In this document: positions 1 through 9,833 of the stretch, piece after piece
How positions within the stretch are numbered: position 1 is the stretch's first letter
How the letters are laid out: each line of letters opens with the position of its first letter
NCBI GenBank assembly: GCA_005765155.1
Contig: VCCP01000003.1
Span: 3,782,001 to 3,846,000, forward strand
Length of the DNA stretch: 64,000 nucleotides
From: Zelopaecilomyces penicillatus
Lineage: Eukaryota; Ascomycota; Sordariomycetes; Hypocreales; Pseudodiploosporaceae
Direction of reading: 5' to 3'
Made by a program: the position numbers and the translations under genes
The notes under the pieces: model-generated
Seen by the model: the letters and a program-made list of their open reading frames with translations, nothing else
What the model was told of the DNA's origin: nothing
Databases searched by the model: none

Positions 1-2703
1 AGAGCAACGAGTCAGAGGGTGAGACAAACGTCATTAGGGCCATTAGTAGAGCTTACAATGTGTTCCTCTCCATGGCTTACTTCAAGATTGCAATCAATTA
101 CAGATCAGGCTTGTCCAAGTTACAGAGAGACTTGTCTCCAACGACCATCTACCAGTGCACAAGGCTTGCGAAATCGCCAGGAGATCGGACCAGTCGGAGT
201 TATTGTATCCCACCGGCGAGACATACACGCGGGGAAATCCAAGCTATATTACAAGTCCTCGAATGACATGGGAATCTGGGACCGTGTTGCTGCTGCTGCT
301 GCTAGTCGATGGTTTTTGTTGCCGCCTGGACTGCCGAGTGGTAACAACACTAGCAGACGCATGACTCATACCTAAGGCGAGCTAACAGGTGGTGATAACC
401 GGTGCGAGAGTGGGATATGAAAGTATGGTTTGAGCTTCAGGATGGTCAGGTTCATGCCAAACCTGTTTTGTTGTTGTTTATATATCGAAACCTTAACGCC
501 GACGCCGACGCTGTGGCCGTGGGCCGGGCCGACCCGTCGGGCAGTGTACCCAGAAGTCTGACTTGTACATGCATGATATCTGTCGAAAGCAGCCAAGTCT
601 GGGCTCATTCCAGGGTCGTATCTAGAGAGCGTAGCGAGGACTCTTTTAGAGTCATTCGTAAGTGGTGATGGTGATGGCTCGGCCTGCTTTCTCACTCGGA
701 TACCCACATGTGGACGTAGGGTTGACCGAAGATGGTCGACGAGAAGACTTCAGTTCCCAGGGCGAACTTATCACATAGTTGGGAATGGCGGGACACGAGG
801 ATGGAAGCAGTCATGCTGATGAAATCGTTGCTGTGGGTTGGTTAGCTGCTTTGGTTTGGTGAAGTGGGAAGAGGAGAGAGAAGCCTAGTGAGAAAGAAAG
901 AACCCCAGAAAAGAACCCCAGGGACTAGCGTGTTTTGATAATTATTGTGATGGAACTATTGGTGTATATCACTGCAAGTGTAACAAGGTTTAGTTGAAGC
1001 TATTCACAGATGGAATGGAGTTCCTAATTCCATATCTACAGCAAGGGCGAAAATTCTTGCATTGTATAGGCGATTTACGTAAACCACAAAGGTTGAATAA
1101 ACCAATCGTCTTATCTTGTCAGTGTAAGATACCTAATAGTCAATAGGCCGAGTTCTCAAACATGGTTTCTTCCCATCACGTTTCTGTTTGGCATGCATGT
1201 CTAAGTGATTCGTAAACTGCTGTCTTGGTGGAACCTACTCTCCAATCGATGCTGGCAATATCGGGGAGAGGGCAATATTGACCGCCACGGGTCTTGCAGC
1301 TAGGGAAAGTTCCGAGAAACCAATGTCCTTTGGAAATGAGAAAAAGATAGCCTGTGAAACTGTGACCTATGCACAGAAACTTATTTGGTTTGAAAGTATC
1401 CCAATGGCAGTAGTTAAGTAGTATTCCGCAAAAAAAAGAATGAAAAATAAACACGGGCTAGAGTGAAACTAGAGGAGCATATACAGCTCTATATTGTGAT
1501 TTGTCTATAATACCCGACAGCCCGACCTGGACATTGCAAGCCTTGCAATGCATAGGTAGTCGGTGATATACCCCCAGTCTTTTGTTCATGTGATATTTTG
1601 ATGTGAAAAGCATGAGACGAGAGTTGTTGGAGACTTTGAGCTACAGGACCGTACTATGTATGGCGTTGATGGGGGTTACTAGAGACAAGGTTAATCCGTA
1701 AAATGGCCTCAAGGACGGTATAGCGTCATCTCTGACAACGACATATATTGTGGGAGTGGTTCTGGCGTGATGCTGGCATTTCTGCTGTATAATTACAATG
1801 GCAGATGGAATTTAGAGTGTACCTTAAGTTGCGTCTTTGAAATAACAAACTGTTGAGGAGAGGTGCTCCACATCGAATACATGGCATATCCTATAAGGGG
1901 ATTTCTCAGTCTCTATATTGACAATAAACATAGCCAAACCTACTTACCTCCACCATAGTTTCTGTGAGGTTGCCAAACCATAACCAATTATCATTTTTCC
2001 AGGTCCGTTATTGAATGTCAAGTTGCATCGCTGTATCGGCTTACGAATATCATTTTCTCAGTTGCAACGCGTCCTCTAGAGTCACTAACTTGTCGAAGTA
2101 GCCTGATACTTTTCAGTTACTAAAATACTGAAGGAAAGAAATGACATTTTACTTGCAGGTGATATCAAACAATCGGTATCGAAAACCACAACTGCATTCT
2201 GTTACACCCCAAATAGGATTGTATATATACTTTGTTGCTTTAAAATGAATTTAGTAGTACATTATATATCCATCTTGACTTATACCATGAAAAACAAAGT
2301 TCAATTGTTTGTCATGGAAATATCGCCCGGCACCATTAATTATTGTCCATCAGCCTTGTATGCTTGAGCTCGATATCAGTCCATCCTGATGGATATTTCG
2401 ACCAACATTTCATAGTATTTCAGCGATTACTCAAATCTGTAAATTTCATTTCCTCCCCTTTAGATAATATGTTCCCTATCTAGTTAAACAACCTCATTGA
2501 CATATCATGACTTTAGTTGTCAGGGCTGTTAATTTAGATGTGGCGGAAACAGCCGACAACAGCTGTGTCTGCCCTGCGAGGCGGATCTGCTGCCCCTCAC
2601 CCCTCCCTAACAGCCTGTAGCCTACACACCCCTCCAAGGCTCCGACGACTTCACCCATTACTCGCGTTGTTTGGCGAGACACACTCGTCGCAAATCCGCT
2701 GCC
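1..2703. other. gene-free stretch at left edge
   Basis: I see no convincing gene here. Open frames are short, mostly lack an ATG, resemble no family I know, and do not join across plausible splice sites. The part from about 1.9 to 2.5 kb is AT-rich. The last few hundred bases must include the promoter and 5' UTR of the Nudix gene starting at 2704. A 3' UTR or the end of a gene lying further left could be hidden in the first kilobase. Confidence 0.5.
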
Positions 2704-3507
2704 ATGTCTCTCTCCGACGCAAAAATCATCTCGACAGAGCCTCTGGTACGCTCATCATCCACACTTCAATCACTAGTCTAGTCACCACGTCATGATGGCA
2801 AGTTACTAACGTTGCGCCACAGCCCGAGGCCGAAGCCCGATGGACCAAGCTGATCAAGTATGCCAACTCCTAGGCGTTGTCATCTGTCTGGCATCGCCCG
2901 CGATCCTCGATCCCGAATAACATTAGGCACACACAAGTCCCGCTGACAACACGTTTTACTGTGTTACAGAATCGCCTACAAAGATCCCCAAGGCACCGAA
3001 CGGACTTGGGAGTCCGCCGAGCGTCGAACCCGGCCCCGCGATGCTGAGATTGACGGCGTCGGCATCATCGGCATCCTCGACAAGCCAACCGGCAAGGAGA
3101 TTATCCTACAGAAGCAATACCGCCCTCCGATAGACAAGGTCACCATCGAGGTACCTGCGGGGCTCATCGACGCCGGGGAGACAGCCGAGCAAGCAGCAGT
3201 TCGCGAACTCAAGGAGGAAACTGGCTATATCGGAGTGCCGACCGAGACGTCGCCCATCATGTACAACGACCCGGGCTTCTGCAACACGAACTTGCGCATG
3301 GTCCACGTCAACATCGACATGTCGCTGTCTGAGAACCAGAACCCTAAGCCAGAGCTGGAGGAGAACGAGTTCATCGAGGTCTTCACCGTGCCTTTGGCGA
3401 ATATGTGGGAGGAGTGCAAAAAGCTCGAGGCTGAGGGTTGCGCAATTGATGCACGGGTTGGCACATTTGCTGAAGGCATCTTGATAGCGAAACGATTGGG
3501 GCTCTGA
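2704..3507 (+). CDS. Nudix hydrolase, ADP-ribose pyrophosphatase (YSA1-like)
   Basis: Three exons are read as 2704-2745, 2823-2857 and 2970-3507, giving about 204 residues. The joins keep frame, and intron 1 has a CTAAC branch site just before its acceptor. The Nudix box lies at about residues 90-112: GLIDAGE, seven residues, then RELKEETGY, a full match to GX5EX7REUXEEXGU. The following region (YNDPGFCNTNLRMVHV) is typical of ADP-ribose/ADP-sugar pyrophosphatases such as yeast Ysa1 and human NUDT5. These enzymes split ADP-ribose into AMP and ribose 5-phosphate in the cytosol, using Mg2+ held by the box glutamates. The first exon codes for only 14 residues and no targeting peptide is visible. 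The gene converges on a second Nudix gene 131 bp downstream. The family is sure; the exact substrate is inferred. Confidence 0.9.
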
Positions 3508-3638
3508 GGGGATTTGGTAGCAATCGGCGCGCCGATAGTGTGGAAAATTTGGAGGGTTTCATCAGTCAGCCCCATAGTTACAGGATCTGGCCCTCCATCC
3601 CATAGAAACCGGCAAGACTGACCGGCCTCCTCCCACTC

Positions 3639-4554
3639 TTATAGCTTCTTCTCCCGGCGTAGTCCTTGCCACAGAGCCAGCGCACTAAGACACTTTGCAT
3701 CTCTGGCGCCTTCTCTCCATAGATCCTCCATGGGCACAACCTTGAGGGTGATTTTCTCGCCGTGCGACCTCTGGCCCGTAAGACGTCCCTCCCATTCACG
3801 CAATTGGTCTCGCGGTATCCGACGTTCGTGGCTGTAAATCGTGATAAATTCATCACACCCACCCGCACTTGGGAACATGGCCTGGGCGAGATTCTCCTCC
3901 AATTCGGCGTCTGTCCGTCCGTCTTCTGTCTTGTCGGTCCTTGCAAGGTCGCTCAAGCATGTGAGCTCGTCTTCATGGATGGTCACGCCCAGTTCTTCCT
4001 CCATCTCCTTTGCTGCCGCTCCCTTGAAGCTCCCCGCATCATCGACCATGCCAGCGGGTATTTCTACAAAACTCAGGCTACCAACAGGGATGCGAGGCTG
4101 GACAGTGAGTACCGCATATCGTTCGTCCGAATCCGGGCCCACATCGTCGGGTATCAGCATGACGAGCACGGCGATGCTCGGCCCACGGAGCAGAGCTGCA
4201 GCAGGAAGCGACTCGCCAGCGGAGTTGGACACGGTTGCCGTTAGTTTAACGAAGCCTAGGCGACCGGCGCCAAAATTATCATATGCTTGAATCGTAACAG
4301 CTTTTAGGGCGTAAGGGTCCGAATGGAACGGATGGGACTTGTTGGTTTGGAGACGGAGCGATTTGGTGAGTGTGTCAATCCAGTTCTGCGCGTGAACCAC
4401 TGTTAGCAGGAGATCCGTCGCTGAAATAAGAACAACTCGAGAAGTTGTTGGGAAGACTCACATTGAAGGGTCTAAATGATCGAAGTTGATCTTCAGAGAG
4501 CCCCTCGGGCAATCGGATAGGAATGCCTCGAGGCGCAATGTGGAAAGTTGACAT
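3639..4554 (-). CDS. Nudix hydrolase, ADP-sugar/UDP-sugar diphosphatase-like (NUDT14/NUDX14 group)
   Basis: Two exons on the minus strand, 4554-4462 and 4385-3639, give about 279 residues; the intron has a GTGAGT donor and CGCAG acceptor. The Nudix box is at about residues 143-165 and is modified: GMVDDAG replaces GX5E at its first glutamate, and KEMEEELGV replaces REUXEEXGU. This pattern and the flanking sequence resemble plant ADP-sugar diphosphatase NUDX14 more than Ysa1. The catalytic EE pair of the second half is present. Such enzymes hydrolyse ADP-glucose, ADP-ribose or UDP-glucose to the nucleoside monophosphate and sugar phosphate. An in-frame ATG lies 20 codons upstream at 4614 and would add an Arg/His-rich extension without acidic residues, so a mitochondrial form is possible. 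It converges with the Ysa1-like gene. Substrate is not decidable by eye. Confidence 0.85.
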
Positions 4555-4614
4555 TGTTCGAAAGAAATGCTGGCGTGGCCAGGGTGAATGATGACGAAGT
4601 GATCGGAACAGCAT

Positions 4615-5114
4615 AGGATTGTCAGAGGTCTGACGTCGGCAGAGGGAGTTAAGCTCTTTATCAGCTTGTGAAACCTGTAAGATATCGCGTTTCTACCTGA
4701 CTTGTTTTCCTGCACAATGCGATGATAAACGAGAGGAATGCTGAGATGATGAATAAGGATGACGGTGGGGATGACCTGCGGGTACAACTGATATAGGTAC
4801 CATTTGTCACCCCACTCACTGTACGCGTTCTGTCCCTGTGGCGCAAGGTTTGGTGGGGTGGTCGCGACGTCAAAGTCATCTATTTTTGAAGCTGCATCGA
4901 GAATTGATAGTGGCTAACCTAGACTTGAGAAGAAACCAAAAAAGTGAACTGAGAATGTTCAGGAGAGGAAAACAACAACAAGATGACGTTACAGTGCTTT
5001 GGATAAAACAATTCAGAATAGTGATAATTCGACAATTCAATAACTCATACACGAAGTGATAACCCATCATCATCAGTCGTTAATAGCCGTGTGCTATGTT
5101 GCGACACAGACCGT
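4615..5114. other. intergenic stretch
   Basis: About 500 bp between the start of the second Nudix gene and the stop of the conserved gene at 5115. It should hold the Nudix promoter and the neighbour's 3' end. Open frames here look like shadows; I see no separate gene. Confidence 0.5.
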
Positions 5115-6358
5115 TTAAAGAGCCCAGTAGACGTCAATACGAACCCTATCAATGTGATTTACCCATCCTCCAAACCTCGCCTTGCCCCAGATGGTAATCA
5201 CATCACCCAATTTCAGCTCCCGCACAAAAGTTCCGTCACCTGTCGCGCGGCCTCTGCCGTCCTCGTCGAGCTGCCGACCAGCATCTGAGCTGGGCTCCAC
5301 GTTATCCAGGTACGACCAAGCCGCAACATGATCTTGCCAATCTCTGATGGCCGTGATGTTGCGCTTGATCTCCCATCTTTCTTGGGGTAATAGCGGATGG
5401 TTGTATCGATACTCGTCAACGTCTGGCCATTTGCGCTCGATGAGCGGCTGCAGTGGTCGGAGTCTACATAATTGCAGAGGGTGAGCCGTGCCTTTGTCTT
5501 CTTCGTTTCCATCGTGTGGGCAGTTTTCAGTACCTAGTTTTCAGTTGTTAGCTTCTCAACCCAACTTCACTTTGAGTGCTGCTTACATCGTTGGTGGGCA
5601 TCGAAGCGTTCCAGGCCCGCTTCAAACCAAGTCCATGATGGTGCCCGGCCTTCGCTGCTATCAAAATTTCCACTCGACCATCCCTGATCTTTACTTCTTA
5701 TCGAAAAGACAATCTTTCGAGCTGGGTTGACAAGGCTGGGGGTCGGATACTTTGCTAGCTTGGCAAAAAGTTCAGAGTCATATTCCTGACCGGGTGGGAA
5801 CGGCGTGGGTAGGCTCGTGCTAAAAGGACGTCTATCACCATCATCGCCACCAGCAGCGTCCCCGTTAGGACCAACGCCAGTTAATCCGAGGGGATATGAA
5901 CGGAGCTGTCATTACAATGACCAGATCAGTGAAAAGTCCAACACACGTGAGTGAAAATAGGGGAAACCAGTCCTCACCAGAAACATGTCCTCTGTTTCGC
6001 TGTTACCACCAGCAATCTGTGTGCGACAGGCGACCTCGGTGGTTGAGTGCGCCCAGTACTCGGCATGGTCGAAGATGGCGTCAACCAGTTCCGGCGGGAG
6101 CCTCTTCCCTCGGCTGAGCAATATTCGTACGACAACAATATCTATAGGAGTCGGCCTGTATTCGCCGTCACCATGGGTGGGTAGAGGCTTGCTGTCTTGT
6201 GAGGATGTGCCGCCAGCCAGGTTCCAGGTGCCATCCTCGCCGAGGATATTGGCGCTGCGAAGGCGCCGCAACAGCACGTTGGGCATTACATGGGCCATGA
6301 TGAAGGTGACGAGAAGAGATAACAGATAGAAGCGCAGCAGATGACTGTCTAATTCCAT
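5115..6358 (-). CDS. conserved fungal protein of unnamed family (PELVD...AEYW and WGKARFGGW motifs)
   Basis: Three exons, 6358-5978, 5905-5587 and 5533-5115, give about 372 residues; splice phases agree (0 and 1). I recognise a pattern recurring in uncharacterised fungal proteins: LPPELVDAIFDHAEYWAHS near residues 87-105, KIVFSIRSKDQGW and SWTWFEAGLERF in the middle exon, and GDVITIWGKARFGGWVNH near the C terminus. The first block looks F-box-like but I would not call it one. Start choice is open: the ATG at 6358 adds a hydrophobic run (LLRFYLLSLLVTFIMAHVM), while the ATG at 6298 would remove it. The acidic Gly/Asp-rich stretch after intron 1 is probably a linker. No function is known to me; the tryptophan-rich blocks suggest a ligand- or lipid-binding fold, which is a guess. 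Confidence 0.75.
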
Positions 6359-7250
6359 AAGGCCCAACCCGCGCGAAGGGGGGGCGAAGATATACAATCC
6401 GGATGTCGGTGGCGGTTCTTGGTTAGGGAAGAAATAATCTGACGCGGCCTCGAATCTTGTTCAACAGGCAACTCTCTGTTTCCCAATGCGTCAAACTTCC
6501 AGCAACAGCCCTTGACGTCAGGCGGGGCAGAGACGATATCTAGGTGCCTGCCACGGAGAATTAGGGACCAATTACGGAGTACAGTGGGTGGACTTCGCTG
6601 TACCAGTAGCCTGTCCAGTTACAGCGCATTAATATTAGCGACTTCGATATATGCCACCTCTGCGCCGCCACCTTTGTCTCTCCACTGCCAGTCGGTGCTG
6701 TTGATTCTGTATTTGCACCTTTCACTCTTCCACCTATCATCCATCCTCCTTTCGTCATTGGTGCTTTCTTATCTGGCGGTGGCTGCACAATATGGATCTT
6801 CTTTCAAAATATCCGGGGATGTGAGTGAGATGGGTGGCTTACACAATTCAAAAGAAAAACCATACACAGCCTCACCAGGTGTTCCTCCAGGCTGCGAACT
6901 GCGAACTGCGAACTTGTCCAACTCGGCTTTTAAACTTCTTCTTCCGAAATGGAGAAGCTGTGTAGCCTCTCTACCACCTGCTGGTGCTGCTTTATCCACC
7001 CAACACAAGAGGAGACAAATACATATTAGCTCGCGTCTGACGTTATCTGCCTGCTTTGAACCCGCCGCCTTGGTTTCTGATCCTTTAGTCTCACCAACCA
7101 AACAACTCCTGCGTTCAGTTGGCCGCTGGAGCCACAGCTGATGCAGTTGCATCTCTCACCGACAAATATCTGCCGGGGGATATCTTCTGTCTCACCCCCT
7201 TCTCTTTCGCCACGCAGACCTCTTGACACCATTTCGTATGCTCCTCAACG
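6359..7250. other. divergent intergenic region
   Basis: About 890 bp between the starts of the conserved gene (minus) and the FluG-like gene (plus), so it must serve both promoters. It contains pyrimidine-rich tracts typical of fungal 5' leaders near 6700-6770 and 7180-7240. No gene is supported. Confidence 0.5.
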
Positions 7251-9833
7251 ATGGAGTCTCACACAGTCGCCGCTGGGCATGCTGCTCTGTTGCACGCCAT
7301 TGAGCATACCCCCATCATTGATCAACATGCCCATCCATTGCTGCGATCAGAAGCCATTGGGAAACATCCCCTTCTGTCCATCGCTACAGAAGCGCATGGC
7401 GACGCTCTCGACTCGAGCCGAACGGGTTTGCCTCACCTCCGTGCTGTGAGACAGCTATCGAAAGTGCTTGAGTGTGAAGCGACCTGGGAAGAAGTTGAAA
7501 GAGCTATAAAACAACGGCGCGCGGAAGATTATCAGAAATGGATCGCGCGCTGCCTCTCAGGCATCGAGTGTGTTCTCGTTGACGACGGATTGGACAATGC
7601 CGATGATGCCTTGCCCTACGACTACTTCAGCAAATTGACCCCCAGCGCTAGCAAGCGGATTGTGCGTATCGAGCCGATCGCCCAGCGCCTCATTGAGCAG
7701 TCTTACAATAATTCCGTTGATGCGTTCGAGTTAGTTTCTCTCGACTTTAGCAGTGAAATTATGCATGCCATGCTGGACGAGAATGTTGTCGGCTTTAAAT
7801 CTGTCATTTGCTACCGAACTGGACTGGCCATTCCTGCTATATATGATATAACAGAAGTTCGCAATACTTTTGACGAGATATGTCGTCTGAGAAGCTCCCC
7901 TGGTGCGGCTGCATTTACGAGGCTCAGCCACGAAGGCCTGAATGAGTACTTTGTCCATTTGTTGGCGCAAACAATCAGAAAATTCCCTGTTAATCGCAGA
8001 AAGCCGATTCAGTTTCACACCGGACTTGGTGATAATGACATCACGTTGACCAAGTCATCTCCGTCGCACCTTCAGGAGTTTATCCGAGCGTACCCAGAAG
8101 TGCCAATTGTTTTGTTGCATTCTGGCTACCCGTTTGTGCGGGAATCTGCCTACCTCGCTGCTATGTATGCCAATGTCTACTCCGATGTGGGCGAAGTCTT
8201 TCCGTTTCTCAGTCGAGACGGGCAGGAGGCTGTTGTGCGCCAGACTCTGGAGCTGTGTCCTGCATACAAAATTCTGTGGAGCACGGATGGACATTGGTTT
8301 CCGGAGACATACCTTCTTGCTGTGATACAGGTGCGCGAGGTCCTTGGCACTGTTCTGGTTGACTTTGTTCGCAAGGGCGATTTGACCTGGCAACAAGCAA
8401 TCCGTTTAGTTGAGGATGTCTTTTTTCATAATTCCAACAAACTCTATGGTCTTGGACTTGCTTTCAACGAACCAAAAGTCAATGGCCAGGTCGTGCCTTA
8501 TGCCGGCAAAACAGACGCTCATATCTTGTCAGACTTCCTTCAGGATAAAGAAAAGCCAAGATATCTTAGCGTTTGGTGGAATGACTTGACATCTGCGCCA
8601 AGAATGAGATCGATTCCGATTCGGCGTGTTTGGTCCATGCTAAACAGTGGGCAGGAGCTCTCATTCGGCCTCGCCAAAGCATATACAGGCCTGCTACTAC
8701 ACGAAGTACTTGTTTCTGGCGCCACTGCCACTGGGGAAAACCGTCTACACCCGGATCTCTCCACTTTGCGTCCGGGACCAAGAAAAGGTCACATTGTTGC
8801 CATGTCAAATCTTAGGGAACAGGACGGCTCACCAGCCGACCTTTGTCCCAGAAGTCTCCTCCAGAAGACCTTGGACACAGCCTCACGCCAAGGGCTGGCA
8901 TTTGAACTTGGGTTTGAGATGGAACTGGTCTTCGTACGCTGTCCCAGTGGCAGTGTACGCTTCGAACCCATAGGAAACCTAGGGCACAATGCAAGCTCAG
9001 TCAGAGCTTTTGAACACGAGGAAATCATGGAAGTCATCGACGAGGCCATTGACCAGTTGGATGCTGGTGGTGTATATGTGGAAATGGTTCACGCTGAGAG
9101 TGCGCCAGGCCAATTCGAAATCATCCTCCCCAAGGCACCCACGTTGGAGGCTGTCGAAGCTCTTCTCTATGCTAGGGACATCATATCAGCCTGTGCAGCT
9201 GCCAAGGGCTATAGAGTGACTCTGCATCCCAAGCCGCTTGCCAACGGATGTGGCACAGCTGCTCATGTGCACATGTCCATTTCATCGGCCGGTGGTTCCG
9301 ATCCCAAGATCTATGAGCCATTCTATGCCGGAATACTAAAACACCTGCGCGCTATCAATGCATTCACTTACAGCCACATGGCTAGCTATGAACGTGTGCA
9401 GGATAGCTGCTGGGCAGGCGGAACGTGGGTGACATGGGGCAGCCAGAATCGGGAAGCACCGTTCCGCAAGATTGAGGACAGCCACTGGGAGATGAAATGC
9501 ATGGATGGGCTGGCCAACCCCTATCTCGCGATGTCTGCTGTGCTCGCTGCAGGTATTGACGGCGTTGCCAACAAAGAGAAACTGATTTGGGGTGACTGTC
9601 CCGACGACCCAGCATTGCTGTCGGATACTGAGCGAGGAAGACTTGGCGTGGTGGCAAGACTACCGCGGAGCCTCCCAGAGGCGTTGGATGCTTTAAATCA
9701 AGACAGCGACATGTGCGAATGGCTCGGACGGAACCTTATAGAACGATACGTTGCCATCAAAAATGCCGAGACGGAGTTTTTGGGAGAGATGGAAGAGGAT
9801 GCAAGGAGAACATGGATCATGCATCGCTTTTAA
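7251..9833 (+). CDS. fluG-like: FluG-like amidohydrolase/glutamine synthetase fusion protein
   Basis: A single uninterrupted frame of 860 residues from an ATG in good context. The N-terminal half (about 1-420) is an amidohydrolase domain with the metal-binding HxH near the start (IIDQHAHP, His26 and His28). The C-terminal half (about 440-860) is a class-I-type glutamine synthetase domain: GFEMEL (metal-binding Glu pair, about 556-558), HAESAPGQFEI, and HPKPLANGCGTAAHVHMS (about 658-675). Length and order match Aspergillus nidulans FluG (about 865 residues), which acts early in conidiation and in making a diffusible developmental signal. Whether this is the FluG orthologue or one of several related fusions cannot be told by eye. 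Active-site motifs look intact in both halves, so both may be enzymatic. It lies 1.5 kb from a transporter gene that points towards it. Confidence 0.88.
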   Translation: MESHTVAAGHAALLHAIEHTPIIDQHAHPLLRSEAIGKHPLLSIATEAHGDALDSSRTGLPHLRAVRQLSKVLECEATWEEVERAIKQRRAEDYQKWIARCLSGIECVLVDDGLDNADDALPYDYFSKLTPSASKRIVRIEPIAQRLIEQSYNNSVDAFELVSLDFSSEIMHAMLDENVVGFKSVICYRTGLAIPAIYDITEVRNTFDEICRLRSSPGAAAFTRLSHEGLNEYFVHLLAQTIRKFPVNRRKPIQFHTGLGDNDITLTKSSPSHLQEFIRAYPEVPIVLLHSGYPFVRESAYLAAMYANVYSDVGEVFPFLSRDGQEAVVRQTLELCPAYKILWSTDGHWFPETYLLAVIQVREVLGTVLVDFVRKGDLTWQQAIRLVEDVFFHNSNKLYGLGLAFNEPKVNGQVVPYAGKTDAHILSDFLQDKEKPRYLSVWWNDLTSAPRMRSIPIRRVWSMLNSGQELSFGLAKAYTGLLLHEVLVSGATATGENRLHPDLSTLRPGPRKGHIVAMSNLREQDGSPADLCPRSLLQKTLDTASRQGLAFELGFEMELVFVRCPSGSVRFEPIGNLGHNASSVRAFEHEEIMEVIDEAIDQLDAGGVYVEMVHAESAPGQFEIILPKAPTLEAVEALLYARDIISACAAAKGYRVTLHPKPLANGCGTAAHVHMSISSAGGSDPKIYEPFYAGILKHLRAINAFTYSHMASYERVQDSCWAGGTWVTWGSQNREAPFRKIEDSHWEMKCMDGLANPYLAMSAVLAAGIDGVANKEKLIWGDCPDDPALLSDTERGRLGVVARLPRSLPEALDALNQDSDMCEWLGRNLIERYVAIKNAETEFLGEMEEDARRTWIMHRF

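Noticed and set aside
19..707. Several frames of 60-118 codons at the left edge
   Set aside because: They overlap one another on both strands, often start without ATG, and show no domain, signal or splice continuity.
5213..5512. 99-codon minus-strand frame
   Set aside because: It overlaps the last exon of the conserved fungal gene in another frame. The conserved WGKARFGGW block is in the spliced frame, not this one.
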